Assembly: GCA_039566865.1 (NCBI GenBank)
Contig: CM076949.1
Span: 10,393,501-10,457,500, forward strand
Origin: Aurelia coerulea
Lineage: Eukaryota; Cnidaria; Scyphozoa; Semaeostomeae; Ulmaridae
Reading direction: 5' to 3'
DNA: 64,000 nt
The notes below the pieces were generated by a model. The model saw only the letters and a program-made list of their open reading frames with translations, made no database searches and was not told where the DNA came from. This document shows, one piece after another, positions 1-10,299 of the stretch (positions within the stretch are counted from its first letter, which is position 1; each line of letters starts with the position of its first letter). The position numbers and the translations under genes are program-made.

Positions 1-204
1 ATGTAAGCAACTAGGCCAATGGTGTAAAAATAGCCAAAATGAGCATATTTTCTAAGGGACGCTGCGAGGCCGCACTAGCGTTCAAAAATTCAAAAAAAAT
101 TAGAGGACTGCCTTTATGCAATTATTGCTAGCCCTGTTAATTTGAAAGTATTTGAAGGAAAGACCTTAAAGTTATGACGCCTTAAAGGTACAACATTTTC
201 AGAC
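1..204. repeat. 204-bp direct repeat, copy 1
   Basis: This segment recurs without any difference that I can see at 2365-2568. Homology stops at the shared CAGAC, after which the two copies diverge. The copy starts at the window edge, so the full repeat may be longer. It has no coding potential. It could be a recent duplication, or the end of an element lying mostly outside the window. Confidence 0.9.
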
Positions 205-1497
205 TGTCTGAAATGCTTGCAACTTCGACTTTAGTTTACGCGAAGAGTACCGAGGCCAACTGCATGAAATTTTGTACTTGGCATGTTATTGACACATAGT
301 TTCAAAATGTGTTGTTTTTAAAAAATTTTACCAACTGTAATTAATTTACGAGATTTTTGAAAAAGGCACTTTTTCGCCATTTTGCAAGAAAATGGCATAA
401 TTGCATAGTTTTCTCAAAATTTTCATTTTTTTGACGTACTTTCCCTTTAGCTTCAATCTTGTAAGATATTGATATGATTCTTATTTTCATTTGCCTTCAA
501 TCATACTCTGGCAACTGCGATGCAACTAGGGTGGGAGAGGGTATTTTCGTTTGGCCTATTTGTATGGAATTCTCCCTTTGACTGGCTATATTGTTCTTAA
601 ACGCTGTTCATAAACGTCACTTTTACAACAGAATTTTATAGTGATGATATTCTACATGTTTGAGTGATACAATTGAATAAAATGTTCTATTTACAATTAT
701 AATCGATATACGACTGTAACATTGCCATCTGGTTCGTGTGTGTTCATGGTGAATTACGTCATCAGTGCTCGCCACAAGGCTCACTACAATGCTCACCAAC
801 ATTGCTCGTTTGTATTCCTTGTTTCTAACGAAGAAAAACGAAAAAATTTTGCGCAAAACGCATATTATCTTGTGAGTATGAGCAGACACTCTCATTGCAG
901 ACCAATGAAAATAAAAAATCTCCGCGATGAGTTGAAATTGAACCAATTTACCAACATTGCTCGTTTTTAGTACCTTTAAAATATTTTTGAAATCCTTTTT
1001 AGTAGCTATAAAAGTGGGAATTGTTGAAGTTTTAGTCATTTTGCATCTAATCAGTGTAGAATTTTTGAGTAAAAAGCTAGCCTATGTGTACACACGGGCT
1101 TTTGCTACATCTTGGGTGGCTTCGTTTATTTGTTCGTCAACTTTCTTGGACACACAAGAAACTTTAAAAAGTGAGAATTGTTGGCGAGCAATGTTCAAGA
1201 TCACTCACTCAGTCTATCATTTAATGATTTGACCTCTTGAACAATTGCAGTTCAGTGGTCCGATGATAAATTGTTTGTTATCCTTTATAAGCGGTTCCAA
1301 AAGAACTAATGCTGGTTTCAAAGGGGAAACATATACCCTTTTCATTCATTTGGCATTTAAAGAATAGAGGAATATTGGCCAATAAAGCATGGAGCCGTTA
1401 TTGTCACTCCCTCAAGCAGCATGACAAATACTGCTAGCAACATTACTTTGCGAACCGAACAAACAAGGTTAAACAATTTTCTCAGTTGTCATATGTT
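205..1497. other. AT-rich stretch without a supported gene
   Basis: Only short overlapping ORFs on both strands are present (about 622-1232), with low-complexity translations. No RNA gene, repeat boundary or domain was recognised. Confidence 0.6.
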
Positions 1498-1833
1498 TTA
1501 AGGTGAAATTTCTCGATCATGACGGCAATGAAAGAATTTAGACAAAGGCCTGTGTTGCTCAGCAAACACAGGGCAGCGAGTTGTCATCGTATGAAAGTAA
1601 TACCGATGGTAATGAAAACCCCCATTCTTATGCCGTTCAAGCGAAGTTTCCCACATTGAAATGCGGATAATCCTTACTGCAAAACACTCAACCACAACAT
1701 CTGGAAAACTTTGACGACTTGGAAACTTGTCTAAGTCACCTTGACTGTACGTGAGGAGAAAGATGGTGCGCTGTGGTGAACTTGCTGCCATTTTGAAGTC
1801 GAACTGTCGAATTTTCAAATTTCCCGCGCTCAC
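1498..1833 (-). pseudogene. Rep-like protein N-terminal fragment (decayed)
   Basis: The 111-codon frame begins with a charged stretch. It then has FLLTYSQ near residues 26-32, a DLDKFPSR stretch, and HKNGGFHYH near residues 68-76. From memory of the family, cnidarian genomes carry many uncharacterised proteins with an xFLLTYSQ motif followed about 40-50 residues later by a GGxHYH motif. The order resembles motif 1 and the HUH-type metal-binding motif 2 of replication-initiator (Rep) endonucleases. After HYH the expected downstream sequence (a conserved tryptophan and YxxKxD region) is absent and composition changes, so this is at best a 5' fragment or a frameshifted relic. No neighbouring helicase domain is seen. 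It could instead be a chance ORF; only the two motifs and their spacing support the call. Confidence 0.35.
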
Positions 1834-2364
1834 TCAAGTGCATAAATTCCCGTCTAAATACAACAATATGGGATATATTTTGTCGATTATGGAGGTAATT
1901 GTAGAACAATATGTTTTCTAACTCGAAGATACAACTAACAGAGACTATAGATGTTGTAAAGTCGTTTGGAAATTAAATTCCTTCTTTAAATGCGAGGCGT
2001 AGCAATGGTAAATTTAGGACGGCTGCAGGCCTACAAGTCTTCAGGCAGAGGGAAGTAATGGTAGACACGTTATCTGTTTAAAAGAGTCTGTATTTAAACG
2101 TGTATATTGCCATGTTTAACAAAATAAATTTTCCAACTTCGAATTATCGTTTCCCCATGCAACAGTCTTTATGAAAAAAACAGGCAGATTCCGATGAATT
2201 ACCCAATTTTTTTGAAAAGCACGCAGAAAATGGGAAGTTGTGCTGCTTCGCCATTTTCATTCAAAAAATATAAGTTAGTAATTCAAAACGTTGATTCAAA
2301 TTCTACTAATGCAATAACAGTAAATATCTTGTCATGTGTCAACGCCTCAGCTGCTTATTAAGAG
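1834..2364. other. No gene seen
   Basis: AT-rich sequence with no ORF, repeat boundary or RNA structure that I can support. Confidence 0.5.
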
Positions 2365-2568
2365 ATGTAAGCAACTAGGCCAATGGTGTAAAAATAGCCA
2401 AAATGAGCATATTTTCTAAGGGACGCTGCGAGGCCGCACTAGCGTTCAAAAATTCAAAAAAAATTAGAGGACTGCCTTTATGCAATTATTGCTAGCCCTG
2501 TTAATTTGAAAGTATTTGAAGGAAAGACCTTAAAGTTATGACGCCTTAAAGGTACAACATTTTCAGAC
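2365..2568. repeat. 204-bp direct repeat, copy 2
   Basis: Identical to 1-204 base for base by eye. Its right end coincides with the left terminus of the hairpin element at 2568-2788. The duplicated block and the hairpin therefore abut here, whereas copy 1 continues into different DNA. Confidence 0.9.
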
Positions 2569-2788
2569 AATCACTTACAAAATTGTTGAGCCTTCCTGAA
2601 AAAAATGAGTTTTTTGGCCCCCCCCTTTCCCCCATGTCAATGTTGTTTGGAAAAAAGTACTTGGTCATGCTGACAGACGTGGTTTGGCAACTTTTTAGTG
2701 GTTTTTCAACATTGACTAGGGGGAGGGGGGGAAGCAGAGGCAAAAAACTGAAAATCTGAGGGTGGCTCAACAATTTTGTAAGTGATTG
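2568..2788. mobile_element. 221-bp foldback MITE with 25-bp perfect TIRs
   Basis: The first 25 bases (starting CAATCACTTACAAAATTG) are the exact reverse complement of the last 25. The inverted relation continues inward through TGTCAATGTTG / CAACATTGACT and a C-tract / G-tract pair, so most of the element can fold on itself. No ORF of its own and no clear target duplication are visible. Confidence 0.7.
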
Positions 2789-2835
2789 TAGGAGCGTCCG
2801 GCAGTATTTCAATAGCGATAACTATACCATATCAT
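2789..2835. repeat. Short dispersed repeat (TAGGAGCGTCCGGC), copy 1
   Basis: About 45 bp starting TAGGAGCGTCCGGC and ending near CCATATCAT. A diverged copy lies at 9707-9750. Each copy sits next to a hairpin or microsatellite. Confidence 0.6.
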
Positions 2836-3177
2836 CAGTCTACCCAGTAATCGAGCAAGGGAGAAATTTGCAAATGACAAACATGGCCGCCAAAAGGCAC
2901 GTGCAACGTGTTGCTGCGGTGAGATAAGAAAGTGATGGCCTACTCGAAACAAAATACTCACAAATTGAATTTAGTAGCATGGGATGCACTGATCATGGAG
3001 AGTACTGGCAAAGGATTACCGCAATCATGAAATAGTAATCTTTTCACAAAGAAGAATTGTATGAGCAAGGAGTACCAACAACTTTGAGATACACAGAATG
3101 TTGCTGCTATAGTGGATAGAACATATTGATGGCTAAAACTATCACACAAAAGTAGGTATTATTAAAATTATTATATC

Positions 3178-5940
3178 TCAAAATCAAGGCTTGGCCACAT
3201 GGGTAGGCGAAAAATGGCAAATACAGTTTTTCTTCAGCTTTCTTTTGGTATAAATGGTTTGTTTCTAAAAATGTATATGTGATGCTGCGAGAAGATTTCA
3301 TTGCCAAGAGTTTCGATGTTTATCAAATGTTGCGAAAATCCTCCCCTTCCCCCTCCGTCAATGAAATACCTTGATTTTTAATTCGCTCGTGGCAAGAAAT
3401 CAAGGCTTGGCCACATGGGTATGCGAAAAATGGCAAATACAGTTTTTCTTCAGCTTTCTTATGGTGTGAATGGTTTGTTTCTAAAAATGTATATATGGTG
3501 CTGCGAAAAGTTTTTATTGCCAAGAGTTTCGATGTTGATCAAATGTTGCGAAAATCCTCCCCCCTCCGCAGTGGCGTCGTGGCCGGGGGGGCCAGGGGGG
3601 GCCATGGCCCTCCCTGTGAAAATGTTGTCGGAAAATTCGTCAGTTTTCCATTCTTGTCGGAAAAATCGAAAACATTGAATTAATCCATTTTCCTCACATA
3701 GCTACTTTATGGCAATCCAAATGTGTACATGAAATATCACTTTTTCGATCGCAAAACGTAGTTTTTGATGAAAAAGTAGGTTTTTCGGCAAAAAACTAGG
3801 TTTTCGTTCGTTTTTCTGCAAAAAATTTCTTTTCAATCGAAAGAAAAGTGTGTTTTCTGTTGGAAAAATAGACACATAGGCGCAAAAATTTTCGGACGAA
3901 TAAATTTCAGACAAATGCTTTCGATCATAACATTCTTGGACTTTTTCCCCGAAAATTTGGTTGTTTTACCAACATTTTAGTGACTAAAAACAATAAATTT
4001 ACAATTTATTTTGCACGTTTTCATACTTAAAAAATGTCATGCATTTATGGTTTGTGCATTAAGCTTTCAATGAGTTGCTCGTCAGAATTTGCACAAGTGA
4101 AGATTGTTGAGGAAGGTGGAAATGATTACTAAGATGGGATTACTTTTAGTTTCTGTGAACGGATGCTTATAGAAATGAAGATTTATATCAAGCTATGACG
4201 TTGTTATCTAAAATTTGAAAACGATTTATTTTTCAGTGCTTTTGAGGTCCATTTTTCGAAATTTCCCATCAAAAACAAATAGTAGATTCTTCAAAATAGG
4301 GGCGTTTTGCAACGATCTAAAGGGCGTGGTCACAAAAAATTTTCCCGGAGGCAAGCCCCCAGACCCCCAGTTTTCCTGCCTCCTTGCGCATCTAGCTTCA
4401 GCCTCACCTCAAACACCAATCACGTCTCGACAACAGCCTCACCTCCAACAAGAATCGCCTCTTAACAGGACTGCTGCGTCCCTTTGAAAAATTCTTCGCT
4501 ATTATGGAACTTTTATATCACAAAAGTTCTGAGACATTTTGCCACCTTTTATACGTTATACTCCTGCTTAATTTTTGTCGGAAAAATATCTCTTTGTCGG
4601 AAAATTCTGACCCTTGGCCCCCCCTAAAATCATGCTCCCACGACGCCACTGCCCCTCCGTCAATGAAATACCTTGATTTTTAAATCACTCGTAGCAAAAA
4701 ATTAAGGCTTAGCCACATGGGTAAGCCAAAAATGGCAAATACAGTTTTTCTTCAGCTTTCTTTTGGTATAAAAGGTTTGTTTCTAAAAATGTATATATGG
4801 TGCTGCGAAAAGTTTTTATTGCTGAGGGTTCCGATGCTAAATCCCCCCCACCCCCCCCCCCCTCCCTCTCTCCTTCAATCAAGATCATTCGCAACAAAAA
4901 TCAAGACTTTGCCACATAGGAAAGAGCAAAATGGCAAATACAGTTTTTCTTCAGCTTTCTTTTGGTATAAATGGTTTGTTCCTAAAAATGTATATGTGGT
5001 GCTGCGAAAAGTTTTATTGCTGAGGGTTTCGATGCTAAATCCCCCCCACCCCCCCTCCCTCTCTCCTTCAATCAAGATCATTCGCAACAAAAATCAAGAC
5101 TTTGCCACATAGGAAAGAGCAAAATGGCAAATACAGTTTTTCTTCAGCTTTCTTTTGGTATAAATGGTTTGTTCCTAAAAATGTATATATGGTGCTGCGA
5201 AAAGTTTTTATTGCTGAGGGTTTCGATGCTAAATCCCCCCCACCCCCCCTCCCTCTCTCCTTCAATCAAGATCATTCGCAACAAAAATCAAGACTTTGCC
5301 ACATAGGAAAGAGCAAAATGGCAAATACAGTTTTTCTTCAGCTTTCTTTTGGTATAAATGGTTTGTTCCTAAAAATGTATATGTGGTGCTGCGAAAAGTT
5401 TTTATTGCTGAGGGTTTCGATGCTAAATCCTTCCCACAAAATCAAGGCTTGGCCACATGGGTAAGCGAAAAATGGCAAATACAGTTTTTCTTCAGCTTTC
5501 TTTTGGTATAAATGGCTTGTTTCTAAAAATGTATATGTGATGCTGCGAGAAGATTTTATTGCCAAGGGTTTCGATGTTTATCAAATGTTGCGAAAATCCT
5601 CCCCCCCCCCCTCCGTCAATGAAATACCTTGATTTTTAATTCGCTCGTAGCAAAAAATCAAGGCTTGGCCACATGGGTATGCGAAAAATGGCAAATACAG
5701 TTTTTCTTCAGCTTTCTTATGGTATGAATGGTTTGTTTCTAAAAATGTATATATGGTGCTGCGAAAAGTTTTTATTGCTGAGGGTTTCGATGCTAAATCC
5801 CCCCCCCCCCCTCTCTCCGTCAATCAAGATCATTCGCAACAAAAATCAAGACTTTGCCACATAGGAAAGAGCAAAATGGCAAATACAGTTTTTCTTCATC
5901 TTCCTTTGGGTATAGATGGCTTGTTCCTAAAAATGTGTTT
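3178..5940. repeat. Tandem array of about 195- and 218-bp units
   Basis: Units begin with CAAGGCTTGGCCACATGGG or CAAGACTTTGCCACATAGG near 3185, 3402, 4704, 4901, 5095, 5289, 5444, 5661 and 5846. There are two subtypes: about 218 bp ending in a CCTCCGTCAATG segment, and about 194 bp ending in a C-rich tract. All share GCAAAATGGCAAATACAG followed by a pyrimidine-rich block. The repeated short peptides seen on translation come from the repeat and not from a gene. The array is interrupted by the insertion at 3569-4651. Confidence 0.85.
3569..4651. mobile_element. Non-autonomous hAT-type element, 1083 bp
   Basis: Both ends match inverted, CAGTGGCGTCGTGG on the left and its complement on the right (14 bp perfect). 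The flanks are CCCCTCCG at 3561-3568 and again at 4652-4659, a perfect 8-bp target duplication as expected for hAT. Removing the element restores a normal unit of the surrounding tandem array. The interior has no transposase. It carries the phrase GCGTGGTCACAAAAAATTTT and a following CCC-rich block that recur in related copies at 28738 and 57922. Confidence 0.92.
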
Positions 5941-6448
5941 GTTGTGTTGCAAAATGTTCAAAGTAATGTTGTGTCAATCAAACTTCCCTGACCATGATGA
6001 TGGAACCATTCAGCCTGGGTATTATCTTTGTTTAATCAATTGTGTCAGAAGTTTACTGATTAAGGTGCATCATATCGTTAGAATTCAGAACATTTGAGCT
6101 GTTGGTACATCTAGTCATGTAAAAATATACTCCTGACGAAATGGGGATGTAGATTCCTTCTTCATCTACAAAGCTGGAATTTATCTTCTGTTGGTGGGTT
6201 CTTAGCATGGTTTCTCAAGACATGATCATGAGCAGAGTTTGAAAACTTAATTTTTATGTCTTCCTTGCACGTATCATTTTTTAAGAAACTCCTTATAAGA
6301 ACTCCTTATTATACGGTATTTATTTTTGATAAAGGAAATCCCTGACCTTATCACACTTTACTTCATTTTTGCTTGTCTCCTGTGCCATAATCACTAAGGA
6401 AGGTGGTTATTGGTAAGCAAGGCTTCAAAAGGGCATAGGTATTAAACA
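5941..6448. other. No gene; repeat-derived AT-rich DNA
   Basis: Contains AAGAAACTCC motifs and a TTTTTGATAAAGGAAATCC stretch that also occur near 6990, 15725 and 27345, so at least part is an old interspersed repeat. No coding signal. Confidence 0.5.
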
Positions 6449-6604
6449 CAGGGCCGTAGGAAGAAATTGCGGATTGGAGGGGCAATTGTTCTTAAAACAA
6501 TAGAGAACAATTCATCTAATTGATTCGTGTGACGTAGCACGATTGTTTTCAAAATTATTGGGGGGGCTTGAGCCCCCCCTGCCCCCCCGCTTCCTACGGG
6601 CCTG
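6449..6604. mobile_element. 156-bp hAT-like MITE
   Basis: Starts CAGGGCCGTAGGAAG and ends CTTCCTACGGGCCTG. The perfect 8-bp duplication ATTAAACA lies at 6441-6448 and 6605-6612. A C/G-tract hairpin lies near the right end. CAGGG termini with an 8-bp duplication fit the hAT superfamily. There is no ORF. Confidence 0.88.
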
Positions 6605-6884
6605 ATTAAACATGAAGGTATTCACGAGGGCATAGGTAGTAAACATGAAGATTAAAGCCCCACCCCCCCAATAAACCCCTCATTTATGAGCAGAAATCTT
6701 AGATAAGCCCCAGCCTCTCTCTATCACGCCCCTCCCCCACTTACATGCCCGCGGTTGCCAAAGATTTCCATCTACTGTATTTAGCAATAGAGAACTGTGT
6801 CGAATTTGCGTACTAGACTCGTAAAAATCTATGTTGATTCCGCAAAATATAGCATAAAAACTAAGAGCTATCATTTATTTCTAC

Positions 6885-7350
6885 GTTACACGTATCTCTT
6901 TTTATAAGAAACTGCTTCTAAGAAACTCAACTCTCAGATCGCCACAAAATTAAGAAACTCCAGTACTGGGAAAATATAACTTAAGAAACTATTTATTTTG
7001 ACAAAAGAAAGCCTAAATATATTTTTACTTTATTTTCACTTGTTTCCTGTGCCATATTACTCGAAGGGTATTTGACTAATGTCTAAAAATTGAAAAGGCT
7101 TCAAAAGCATTGTTTTGAAATGTTCAAAGGGGCACAGGTACCCTGGGTGTCAGAGGTTTTCTTATTTTTGTCTCTCATTTTTTGTTAATCTCTGGCATGC
7201 CAGCACCCAGGGTAGGGCACAGGTAGTGAACACGAAGTTCGTCATGGAACTCACAAGAAACTCCGAGTACTCAAAGTCTGATAACGTTAAGAAGCTTTCA
7301 GTACTGGCCCAAATTCTTAGTTTCTTATAAAAAATATGTGCACTTGACTT
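6885..7350. repeat. Interspersed repeat with ACACGT...AAGAAACT ends
   Basis: The left end reads ACACGTATCTCTTTTTATAAG and the right end AGTTTCTTATAAAAAATATG, inverted and imperfect. The interior shares TTCACTTGTTTCCTGTGCC and CTTCAAAAGCATTGTTTTG with the repeat at 27340-27672. The same ends recur at 29905-30327. It is a non-coding element of unknown class, interrupted by the 76-bp insertion at 7139-7214. Confidence 0.55.
7139..7214. mobile_element. 76-bp miniature element with 9-bp duplication
   Basis: Termini TACCCTGGGTG and CACCCAGGGTA are inverted. GGGCACAGG is duplicated exactly at 7130-7138 and 7215-7223. Removing it restores GGGCACAGGTAGTGAAC, a phrase similar to surrounding repeat DNA. 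The duplication length fits Mutator-like elements. This is among the smallest complete elements in the window. Confidence 0.82.
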
Positions 7351-7454
7351 TGAGAATAAGACCCCCCCCTCTCTAATAAGTTCCCCTCTCTTTTAAGCCC
7401 CTTATGAAGTCTCAGAAATTAGATGTGCTCGCCTGGGGTTTAATTAAGCTTTTA

Positions 7455-8150
7455 CGGTAGATTATCATGTGCCTGCAAGAAAGAGGAAAATTTGACCATT
7501 CTAATGATGTATAAAGTTTCTCTGGCAAAACTGGAATGTGAACTATGGAAGGTCTGTTATTGGCAGGGTCTTGTCAAGGTTTCAACTTGTTAAATGTGAA
7601 GATGAGACGAGTTTTTAGTTGATTTTTATTGCCATCAAGGTCGCACAAAACATTACACACAGCACGAAAGAAGAAAATCTGATCTTTTTAATGATGTATA
7701 ACTTGGCAAAATTGCAATGTATTGTACTTTTTCAGTGAAATACGGAAAATTGTCTTTTGTGGAAAGAGTCTTATAAAGGTTTCACTTTGTTAGACACTTG
7801 TCAGACGCAAGGTTGAGAGGAGTTTGCAGGTGATTTTTAATTCTTAATCGAAGCCACATGAAAAAGAACAAAAGAAAGTAGACAATTTGAAACCTTACTT
7901 GATGTATAACGTTTCTGTGGCAAAACTGTAGCGTATATTTATTCGTCCGAACTACGGAAAATTATCGTTTGTGGTGGGCAGGGTCATATCAAGGTTTCAA
8001 CTTGTTACGGAGGTGTAGCCGTGAAGCCCGAGTGAAGATGAGAGCAGTTCGGAGTTTGTAGTTGCTTTTAATTATAATCAAAGGCTTTAAAAAAAGTAGA
8101 AGAGTTGGGCTTTCTTATCATGTATGTCGTTTCTCTGGCAAAACTGCAGT
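7455..8150. repeat. Degenerate tandem repeat, about 190-215 bp, 3-4 units
   Basis: A GATGTATAA...TTTCT.TGGCAAAACT block recurs near 7506, 7690, 7904 and 8118. It is followed each time by a GGAAAATT.TC.TTTGTGG block and a TCAAGGTTTCAACTTGTTA block. Units are clearly related but diverged, so the array is old. No coding. Confidence 0.7.
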
Positions 8151-8265
8151 GCCAATGTGGCTTCCATATTAATTTTGATTTATCTAAGCAATTCAAATTG
8201 TTTGCGTTGGCCTAACTTGATAGTTAAATTTGCGAGTAGACAGACTTCGCTTTATCGCCGCAACA

Positions 8266-9121
8266 CCCGGGGGGGGGGGGGGGGGTACTTGACCAGGTTT
8301 TGGTTGGGGACGTGCCATCGAAGCTTCAAAAACATACCCGTTCCTTATACCAATTTTGCGAAAAAGTATACCCGACTTTATACCAATTTTGCGAAAAAGT
8401 ATACCCGACCTTATACCAATTTTCCGAAAAAGTACCGGGTGAGTCAAAAAAAAGTTTACACGTTTGGTGGGCTGTGGAATAACAAGTATGTGGCTGATAT
8501 TCAAAACTAACATTTCAATCTATCAGTCAAAGGTTAACTTAGATGAGAAAATTTTGTTTGGTAAAATCATTCATATTTAAGGCCCAAGAATTAGAAAAAT
8601 GCCTGTAAGGGGTTTGTATTGAAATCGAGAATTCCACCTTCCATTCTGGTCCGTGATTTACTTGCTATTGAAATCAAAATTCTATTTCTGAAACTGACTG
8701 TTGAATTGAATTTAAAATTTCAATGCAAAATAAACCATGGGCCAGAATGGAATGTGGAATTCTCGATTCCCATACAAACCCTTTAAAGGCATTTTTCTAA
8801 TTTGTGGGTCTTAAAGATGAGTGATTTTACCAAACAAAATTTTCTTATCTAAGTTAACCTTTGTCTGATAGATTAACATCTTAGGTTTGGACATCGGCCA
8901 CGTACGTTTTATTCCACAGCCCGCCAAACGTGTAAACTTTTTTTTGACTCACCCGGTATACCAAAATCGTTCCTTAAACCAAAATCGCGAAAATCAATAC
9001 CGTTCCTTATACCAAAATCGTGAAAATCGATACCGTTCCTTATACCAAAATCGCGAAAATCGATACCCTTCCCGATGGCACGTCCCCGTACCCAAAATAT
9101 GTGAAGTACCCCCCCCCCGGG
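8266..9121. mobile_element. 856-bp CCCGGGGG-ended foldback element
   Basis: Starts CCCGGGGG and ends CCCCCCGGG, with the perfect 8-bp duplication CCGCAACA at 8258-8265 and 9122-9129. Subterminal blocks include GGGACGTGCCATCG (left) and GATGGCACGTCCCCG (right). Inside these are short tandem units of the type TATACCAATTTTGCGAAAA (left) or TATACCAAAATCGCGAAAA (right), then a long inverted pair around 8434-8560 and 8815-8960. Translations of the short units are artefacts. Relatives lie at 27874-28159, 33437-33627 and 52650-52887. Confidence 0.88.
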
Positions 9122-9129
9122 CCGCAACA

Positions 9130-9412
9130 TGCAACATGAAGAATCTTCAACATCGTCGCTCTTGTACCTTGGATCCCTGTGGACTTGTTGCGCATGTGCA
9201 ATGCAAATTTCTCCCTTGCTCAGTAATCGCTATCCATTACGCCAGACCGAGACCGCTCTTACCGGGACTCATAATATTACGGCAATATTTTTGGACTGAC
9301 ATTTTTCACTTTTGAACGCCCTTGGGAACGAGGCTGCTATACACAGTCTTGTACAAAGTGTACAACCAAATACAACGCCATTGGAATCTCTGCAAATTCG
9401 ATCGATTGATTG
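9130..9412. other. Possibly single-copy DNA upstream of a candidate exon
   Basis: Base composition is more balanced than the neighbours, and no repeat similarity to the rest of the window was noticed. It could be promoter or 5' UTR of the short reading frame starting at 9413. Confidence 0.3.
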
Positions 9413-9535
9413 ATGTTGACCAACGGAAACTCGAAGCTCAAAGCAGAGTTTCAAGGAGCTTGGCCGGACAGAACAAAGTCTTACGATGAAGAATACAATG
9501 AAACAGTTGGCGACAATATCAAATCTTGTACGTAG
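9413..9535 (+). CDS. Candidate short first coding exon
   Basis: An ATG at 9413 opens 40 codons with protein-like, hydrophilic composition (including SKLKAEFQG, TKSYDEEY and VGDNIKS) before a TAG. A GTACGTAGG sequence just before that stop could act as a splice donor, so the stop may not be used. The frame lies in the only stretch here without visible repeats. No family is recognised. This could equally be chance; transcript evidence would decide. Confidence 0.25.
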   Translation: MLTNGNSKLKAEFQGAWPDRTKSYDEEYNETVGDNIKSCT

Positions 9536-9706
9536 GTACTATTTTGCTGCTTTCGCTAAGCATTAACTGATTTATTGTGAAGTTTTCAAATCAATGTGTT
9601 TCATTTGAAAACTACAAATGTTTGTGCCTTTCTGCGCTTAGGCCCTTATCGAAACGAGGCAGGCATAGTCATTTCAGAATAATGGCGCTTGATTATGAGT
9701 CGTAGT

Positions 9707-9750
9707 TAGGAGCGTCCGGCATAGCGATAGATAACTACGGCCATATCATA
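9707..9750. repeat. Short dispersed repeat (TAGGAGCGTCCGGC), copy 2
   Basis: Related to 2789-2835: TAGGAGCGTCCGGC, then ATAGCGATA, TAACTA and CCATATCAT. It leads directly into the ATA microsatellite. Confidence 0.6.
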
Positions 9751-9759
9751 ATAATAATG

Positions 9760-9795
<36 letters not shown>

Positions 9796-9870
9796 GTAAT
9801 AATAATAGTAATAATAATAATAATAATAATAAATTAATAATAATAATAATAATAATAATAAAATTAAACT
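9750..9870. repeat. (ATA)n microsatellite
   Basis: About 120 bp of nearly pure AAT/ATA triplets with a few substitutions. The reported all-tyrosine reading frame is an artefact of this. Confidence 0.95.
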
Positions 9871-9885
9871 AAAAGCACCATCAAA

Positions 9886-10290
9886 AAACAACAGAAAATA
9901 AAATATATGAAAAAACACACTGTTATTTTAAAAAACGTTTCGATTGATGAAGCTGATGAAGATTTTAAGATTTTATGAAGATGATGATGAAGAAGAAGAA
10001 CAGAAAATAAAATATATGGAAAAACACACTGTTATTTTAAAAAACGTTTAGATTGATGAAACTGATGAAGATTTTAATCGAAACGTTTTTTAAAATAACA
10101 GTGTGTTTTTTCATATAATAATAATAATAATAACAGTGTGTTTTTCCATATATTTTATTTTCTGTTCTTCTTCTTCATCATCATCTTCATAAAATCTTAA
10201 AATCTTCATCAGCTTCATCAATCGAAACGTTTTTTAAAATAACAGTGTGTTTTTTCATATATTTTATTTTCTGTTGTTTTTTGACAGAAA
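9886..10290. repeat. Long inverted repeat (hairpin) with AACAGTGTG motifs
   Basis: The left arm carries ATATATGAAAAAACACACTG, AAAAACGTTTCGATTG and GATGAAGATTTTAAG. The right arm (about 10090-10290) carries their reverse complements in reversed order. The left arm itself contains a second, shorter copy (about 10000-10085). The hairpin lies between the microsatellite and the truncated LINE. Confidence 0.8.
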
Positions 10291-10299
10291 ATAATAATA

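Noticed and set aside
2872..2930. Small first exon (ATGGCCGCC followed by GTGAGA)
   Set aside because: Only about 12 codons, no supporting downstream exon or conserved motif.
9706..9918. Tyrosine-rich protein
   Set aside because: Translation of an ATA microsatellite.
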